Shown here: one piece after another, positions 58,301 through 64,000 of the stretch
Layout of the letters: every line of letters begins with the position of its first letter
Numbering within the stretch: the stretch's first letter is position 1
Assembly: GCA_004380135.1 (NCBI GenBank)
Contig: QXCR01000064.1
Location: 62,001-126,000 of the forward strand
DNA length: 64,000 nucleotides
DNA from: Stemphylium vesicarium
Lineage: Eukaryota > Ascomycota > Dothideomycetes > Pleosporales > Pleosporaceae
Direction: 5' to 3'
Notes under the pieces: generated by a model
Database searches by the model: none
Seen by the model: only the letters and a program-made list of their open reading frames with translations
What the model was told of the DNA's origin: nothing
Position numbers and translations under genes: made by a program

Positions 58301-61300
58301 AGAGTTTGACGGTCAACTTCCGCCACCCAAAGAGATTGAAGCGCCTCCACCCGCTGAAGAGGAAGATCTCTGGGGTTTCGCCGCTACAACTACGAAGAAA
58401 AAGAAGAAGAAGGGCGAGGTTGTAGAACCGCCTCCAAACGATACCTTTGAGGATCTCATTTCGCTCGATGAACCGCCGCCTCCTGAGGAACCCGTAGTAG
58501 AAGAGCCGCCAGTGGAAGAGAAGAAGAAGAGCAAGAAAGACAAGGAGAGCAAGTCGGGCAGCATCTGGGGCTCTTTGGGTGGCTCGTCTAAACCGCCTAA
58601 GAAGGAGAGTTCGACCGAGAAACGAGCTCGTGAGAAGCGTGAAAAGAAAGAGCGCGAAGAGCAGGAGAGATTGGAGAAGGAGGCAGCTGAGAAAGAAGAG
58701 GAGGAGCGCCTCGCCCGCGAAGCCGAAGAAGCCGAAGAAGCGGCTGAACAGGCTCGTATTGATGCTGAGGAGGCAGAGGCAGCAGCAGACGCAGACGAAG
58801 ATGCAGACGCGGCGGCCGAGGCCGACGCTGAGGCAGCACGTATCGCAGAAGAAGAAGAGGCAGAAGCTGCACGAATTGCAGCAGAAGAAGCGGAGGCAGA
58901 GGCAGCTCGGATTGCAGAGGAAGAGGCAGAAGCGGCACGCATAGCCGCAGAGGAGGAAGAGAAAAGGCGGAAGAAGAAGCAAGAGGAGGAGTCTGCAGGA
59001 TCGAAACTTGCTGGATGGGGTGCCAGTATCTGGGGATCCTCAAAGAAGAAGGAAAGCTCGAAAGAGAAGAGGGCCCGCGAGAAGAAGGAGGAACAAGAGC
59101 GTCTAGAGAAGGAGGCTGCGGAACAAGCGGAGAAAGAGCGCCTCGAACGTGAGGAGCAGGAACGCTTAGAAGCCGAGGAAGCCGCGCGTATTGAGGAGGA
59201 AGAGCGATTGGCACGCGAAGCTGCTGAGGCTGCCGAAGCTGAGAGAGTTCAACGGGAGGCCGAAGAGGCTGAGGCGAGAGCCAAAGAAGAAGCCGAACGA
59301 AGCTCTGGGTGGGGCATATTTGGACTGTCTTCCAAGAAGAAAGAGACTCCAAGACAGAGACGCGAGCGCGAAGCCAAAGAGAAAGCGGAACTCGAGGAGA
59401 AGGAGAGGCTTGAGAACGAGGCTAGAGAAGCTGCAGAGGCTGCAGAGGCCGCGGAGGCTGCAGAAGCTGCTGAAGCCGCTGAGGCTGCCGAGGCTGCCGA
59501 GAGAGCCCAGCAAGAAGCCGACGAAGCCGCGGCTGCGGAAGCTGAGGCGGCTCGTCTTGCTGCTGAACAAGAAGTTGTCCCCGTCAAGGAGAAAAAGAAG
59601 AAAAAGAAGAGGGGTGTAGTGGAGGAACTTCCGCCACCTCCTCCTCCACCACCACCACCTGCGGAACCCACAAACGACGACGACTTGTTCGATCTTGTAA
59701 AGGATGCAGACCCCAACGAACTTTTGGCAGAACTCGAAAAACCTACCAGGAATGAAGAAAAGGCAGCAGCAGCAGGCGGCTGGGGCAGCGCGTGGGGTAT
59801 TTCTCTCCGCAAGACTAAAATCGAGCCCAAAGTGGAGGCGCCTGTGATACCCGACCCAGAGCCTGAACCTGAGGTGGAACCGGAACCGGAACCAGAGCCT
59901 GAGGCTGAGCCCGAACCTGAACCAATCGCCGAAGAGCTACCGGAAGATCCAGAACCTCCGATCGTCGAGGAACCCCCTCCAAAGAAATTATCTAAGGAAG
60001 AGCGCAGGCTGAAAAAGTCCAAGAAACACCGACATGTTGAACCCGAGCCAGAACCGGTCCCAGAGGTTGTGCCTGAAGAGCCAGAGCCAGAACCGGAGCC
60101 TCCGGCGGTCGAGGTCGTTGAGGTACCACCCAAGAAACTGTCTAAAGAAGAGAGAAAACTCCTCAAAAAGTCAAAGAAGTCAAAGTTGGAGGCTCCATTG
60201 ATCATTCCTGAACCAGACCCAGAGCCTGTTGAAGTGCCTGAGCAAAGGTCACCTGCGCCAGGCGCATTTCCGGATGACGATGGTGATTTGATGGACTTTG
60301 CTGACGCGCCTCCGCCACCACCAGAACCTGAAGAACCCGAACCTGAACCTGAACCTGAACCTGAACCTGAAGCGGAACCCGAACCTGAGCCAGAGCCAGA
60401 GCCTGAACCCGCGCCCGTACCCTCCGTTCTTCAAGAGCTCAGGAGGCTCAAGAAGTCTAAGAAAGGTAGCAAATCAAGGGGCATGGCATTTGAGGAAGCT
60501 CCTCCACCACCTCCGCCGCCCCCACCCATCGAAGAGGAACCGGAGCCGGAACCAGAACCAGAGCCGGAACCAGATGCTGATGACCCTGAACCTGAACCTG
60601 AACCAGAGCCGGAACCTGAAGCGGAGCCTGAACCTGAGCCAGAGCCAGAGCCAGAACCTGTCGTCGTCGTCGTCCCTGAGAAGAAGCACAAAAAGTCGAA
60701 AAAGAGTAGCAGGACAAAGGCACCGCCACCACCTCCGGAACCTGAGCCAGAACCGGTCATTGAAGAAGCGCCTGAGGAGCCAGAGGCGGCGGACGATGCA
60801 GATGCTGCCCAACCAGATGAAGACGAGGATGCACCACCCCCAGAATCTGCACCGGAACCCAAGACAGAGTCTCCAAGGAAGGAGCGCGCAAGATTAGGTC
60901 GCAGTGGTACTGCCCCCGGAGGATGGGGACTGTTTGGTGCCAAAACCAGAAACAGGACAATATCTGGTGGTGAGGACGGCGCTGTCAAGCCTGACGTGGC
61001 CCGCACAAAGTCGCACCGACGAACGTCTTCGGCCAGAGACAATGATATCAAATCACGGTCATCAGGGTCTGACAAGATGCACGCAGCCCAGCCAACAGTG
61101 TCACGTTCCAAAACAACTCGAGCTTCTACTGGGCTGGGTGGCATGTTTGGCGTTGCGCCTCCCCCGCCATCCCGCTCCAAGTCACATCGCGCTCCAGGAA
61201 TGAAGTCAATGTCGCGCCGACCCTCGATTGATCAGGAAGACGCTGCAATGATGTCCCCACCACAGACAGACACTGACGCAAGGGTGTCCTCAAAGGCTGC

Positions 61301-63047
61301 GAAGGTGATGGGCATGAAGAGTTCATCACGCAGGACTAGTACCAGGGACGCCAGAGACAAGGGGAGAATTAGAGGTAAGCCGCTTCCCGCTAATTGCGAT
61401 ACGCCTGTCATTGGCTGGCCCATCCGTAAGCAACCACACGAAGCTAATTGCCTGGCAGCTGTTCCAGACCCATATCCTGTAGACGACGACCAGGACCTCG
61501 ACGATGAGTCTCCTCCAGCTACACGACCAGAGCCTACACGTCGCAAATCCAAGCGGGACTCTGCGCAACCACTCGAGCCCGTGACTGCACCGCCTAGCGC
61601 CGACGATCCCATCGTTGTTGACCCCATGGAGGTGGACCCCTACCCAGCTGAGGCTGAACGACCCCGCCGCGAACGCGAACGCGACCGGGATCGCCCTCGT
61701 CGCGCGCGCGGTAACTCTGATGCTATGGGCACCCTTGCCGGCGTCGCAGGCACTGCTGCAGCCGTCAAGGGCTTCAAGGGCATGTTTGGCCTTGGTCGCA
61801 AGAAGGCGCCGCCGCCAGAAGAGGCACCTCGTGAACGTCGTCGCACCGCCTACGAGACAGAAGATGAGCGCAAGCGTCGCAAGCGCTCTACAACACGCGG
61901 TGGCGCCACCGAGGACGAGGCCAAGCGACTGCGACACGAACGCCGCAGTCTGCGTAATCCTCGTGGTCCAGAGGGTGAGGATGTCATGATGTCTGGCGGA
62001 AACGGTGGTGCCGACGGCAGCGCCGACTACGAGGCCGAGAAAGAGGCACGACGAGCTGAGCGGAGAGCCAAACGCGACGCAGATAAAGGATCTCGTCGTG
62101 CCGAACTCGAAGAGGCAGAGGCCAAGGCTGAACGACGCAGGGAACGCGAACGCGAGAACGAGCGCGCTGCACTTGCAGAGAAGAAAGCTCGCCAGATGGT
62201 CGAGTTGGAGCGTCGCAACAAGGAAGCCGAAGAGCAACTACGCCGCATGGCAGAGAAGGAAGAGCGGAAAAAGGCACGAGGCGAGCGCAAGCCAACAGAC
62301 GAGCGAGACCGCGAGAAGCGCTCCTCACGCCGCAAAGACAAAGTCCGCGAAGAAGCCCGGCCGAAGACTGAACGTCGCCGGACAGTCCACATTGACGAAG
62401 ACGAAGAGCGCCGCCGTCGCCACGAAGAGCGCCGTGCTGCTAGGCGCAACTCTGAGTACCCCGTCCAAACCAGCGGCGAGCCCATCACCGACTACTTTGA
62501 CGAGCGCAACGGCGGCGCGGCCAAGTCCAAGCACCGCAGCTCTCGTCAAGCCCGAGACGAGGAGGAGAATATGCCATACCTCAACAACAAGAGCGGCGAC
62601 AAGACGTCATCATGGGTCGAATCTCTCTCCAACGAGCCACCCCTCCCACCTCCCATCTCCGAGACCGTCCTCGACCCCGCCCCCGGCGCCGGCGACAACC
62701 CCGACGATGACGAAGAAGAAACACAATCGCAGGACGAGGACATCCGCCTGCGCATCGCTGGCCGCAGAGGCCCCAAGCGCGACAAGGAACGCGCCGAGCG
62801 CCGCAAAGCAGAGGACAAGGAGCGCGAGCGCGACAGGACCCACAAGCACAGTCGAAGGGCAAGCCACTTCGATGCGCCGAAACCCGTCGACGACGAAAGA
62901 GAAAGAAAGAGGGGTGCGCGCCGTACGAGCTATGCGCCTGCGTACGAAGAGCCGCCCGTTAGGACGTGGGATGGTAGACCAGCCGTAGACGGCGGTGCAC
63001 CGACTGGTAAGAGGGGAAGTTGGTTCAAGAAGATTGCTGGTTTCTAA
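55362..63047 (+). CDS. giant low-complexity protein with Trp-Gly/Lys modules
   Basis: I do not recognise a named family. Exons are 55362-55643, 55782-56609 and 56664-63047. A further probable in-frame intron at 61375-61458 gives 2,469 residues (2,497 if retained). The first 230 residues have some ordered sequence with PPPSYHESVADLPPDY. Then come a Gly/Asp tract and Lys/Glu helices. From 56.5 to 60.9 kb about sixteen modules carry a Trp-Gly core (for example DDPWGDWGGA, EDPWGSAAF) followed by KKKSKKG. They are separated by acidic-Pro (EPEP) tracts, polyproline, or long Glu/Ala/Arg helices that look like single helices or coiled coils. Motifs KKLSKEERRLKKSKK recur. The last 700 residues are Arg/Glu/Ser-rich and basic, ending GSWFKKIAGF. 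No enzyme domain or membrane segment is visible. A scaffold role is an inference. Confidence 0.85.
57230..57332 (+). repeat. first EPEP-coding tandem tract
   Basis: A hexanucleotide-like array of GAR-CCN codons encodes about sixteen Glu-Pro pairs. Similar tracts recur near 59860-59930, 60330-60415, 60537-60660 and shorter ones elsewhere. Codons vary between units, so the array is not a fresh microsatellite. Confidence 0.85.
61375..61458 (+). other. probable 84-nt in-frame intron in the giant gene
   Basis: It starts GTAAGC, has CTAAT at 61443-61447 and ends GGCAG. Its translation would be compositionally foreign to its surroundings, with two Cys and one Trp in 28 residues. Splicing keeps the frame. 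Confidence 0.65.
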
Positions 63048-63821
63048 GAGCCCAGTGACATGAGATGAGGTCATTGGGTAACGGTTGGTTTGTTACTTTT
63101 TGTGACTTTGGATATGTGTATATGTTTTGAAATGCCTGAATGGTCTTGGTATGTTTCGTTCATGTTTTTGCTTGGATTCGGAATAACAGCGCGCTGCTTG
63201 GGTTGGGATTCTTCTTCTTTCTTGCCAGCATTGCGCGGCGTTGTTGAATTCTTTTTCTACGCTTCACTTCCTCCCACTTTTTTGGAACTCTTATTCTTCT
63301 TCTTTATTTACTACCTTTTACTATTATTGCAACTTTTTGGTTTCTTCTCGACTTCTTTCTATCTTGTCGTCAAAATGTTTTCACCATCTTGTAGATACCC
63401 CTGGGTTTGGGTTGGGGAAGGGGGGCAACTGATTGAGTGGTGTGGGTGTTAGCAAGAGAGAAAGACGAGATACTCTTCCTTCTTTTTTTTTTACCGTAGC
63501 GATCAACATAGCAAGTAGCATAGTAAACGAGATTACTTCTATTCACACAAGTGTGCCACTTCTTCGTAGATGTGACTTTGTAGAAAAGTGTAGTCTAAAT
63601 TACTTTGATCGTTTCGGTTTGTAGTGGTTTATCAGATAGTTTACGGTTAACCCAGCCGTGACGCCCTTATCGCCGAACCCATGCTAGTCCTCGATGATGC
63701 TCGAAATCCCCCTACTCATAGCCTGCCACTCCATGATGAGCACTCGTAAGACCATGTCCTGTAGCATATCCCATATCTTGTCCTGTACATTTGGAGAAAA
63801 AGGCCGTTATAGGCCCATCTG
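63048..63821. other. intergenic, convergent 3' ends
   Basis: This is the T-rich 3' region of the giant gene and the 3' region of the last, leftward gene. Tracts of CTT/TTC repeats occur at 63210-63360. No gene was seen. Confidence 0.45.
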
Positions 63822-64000
63822 TCACAGCTGTGCAGCGGCACTCTCGACGCCCTCCTGAAGCTCCATATCGTCGTCGTCCTCATCGTCTTCCAACTCCTCG
63901 TCTTCCTCCTCGAATCCAGTCTCCATCTTTAGCGTCTTGAGCCTGTCCTTCATCTCATCCTTCTTTTCAGCCTGCCACCGGGCTAGAGCTGCCGCAGAGT
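63822..64000 (-). CDS. C-terminus of an unidentified protein with an acidic tail
   Basis: Only the last 59 codons are inside the window; the gene continues beyond its right end. Read leftward, the frame gives a helical ALARWQAEKKDEMKDRLKTL stretch, then a Glu/Asp-rich tract and the end VESAAAQL, with stop TGA at 63824-63822. Codon use and the absence of stops support coding. The family cannot be told from this piece. Confidence 0.65.
   Translation of the reverse strand, partial: SAAALARWQAEKKDEMKDRLKTLKMETGFEEEDEELEDDEDDDDMELQEGVESAAAQL

Noticed and set aside
1..64000. Secondary-metabolite or effector gene cluster
   Set aside because: No polyketide synthase, NRPS, terpene cyclase or cluster regulator is present; genes are mostly housekeeping.

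Overview
The window is nuclear DNA of a filamentous ascomycete, most likely a Dothideomycete and probably Pleosporales. The evidence is dense genes with short GT-AG introns (about 47-121 bp), a 447-residue beta-tubulin with the usual fungal 5' intron pattern, and fungal families such as DUF6604, Sld3, Iml2 and Trs65. The order is inferred from gene content, not from a search. No plasmid, phage, CRISPR array, rRNA or convincing tRNA was seen.

Layout, left to right: a truncated acyl-CoA dehydrogenase (-), a multiply broken DUF6604 pseudogene (+), Prp40 splicing factor (-) divergent from TRAPPII subunit Trs65 (+), an Mpv17/PMP22 membrane protein (+), phosphoglycerate kinase (+), Sem1/DSS1 (-), an Iml2-like TPR protein (+), a 3 kb stretch without a sure gene, a Yar1-like ankyrin protein (-), a DPP1-like lipid phosphatase (+), Opi3 phospholipid methyltransferase (-) and an Mtr-like amino acid permease (-). 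After a 2.5 kb gap come an SCYL2-type pseudokinase (-), branched-chain aminotransferase (+), a mitochondrial HMG-box protein (+), a CLC chloride transporter (+), beta-tubulin (-), alkaline ceramidase (-), prefoldin subunit 1 (+), the E2 subunit of branched-chain ketoacid dehydrogenase (-), a secreted MRJP/yellow-like protein (+), the replication regulator Sld3 (+), an unrecognised 808-residue protein (+), a giant low-complexity protein of about 2,470-2,500 residues (+), and the 3' end of an acidic-tailed protein (-).

Most genes are housekeeping and are not an operon or an obvious secondary-metabolite cluster. Two loose themes stand out. One is amino acid and branched-chain metabolism (permease, BCAT, BCKDH-E2, acyl-CoA dehydrogenase). 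The other is lipid metabolism (lipid phosphatase, Opi3, ceramidase). Exon structures were worked out by hand from splice signals and protein continuity.

The points most worth checking are: a tyrosine at beta-tubulin position 167, a residue linked to benzimidazole resistance; an array of four TP-x-K motifs spaced 22-24 residues apart in the Sld3 tail; the Trp-Gly/Lys modular giant protein with several DPW motifs and an in-frame intron; and the DUF6604 pseudogene, whose first lesion is an exact 10-bp tandem duplication.
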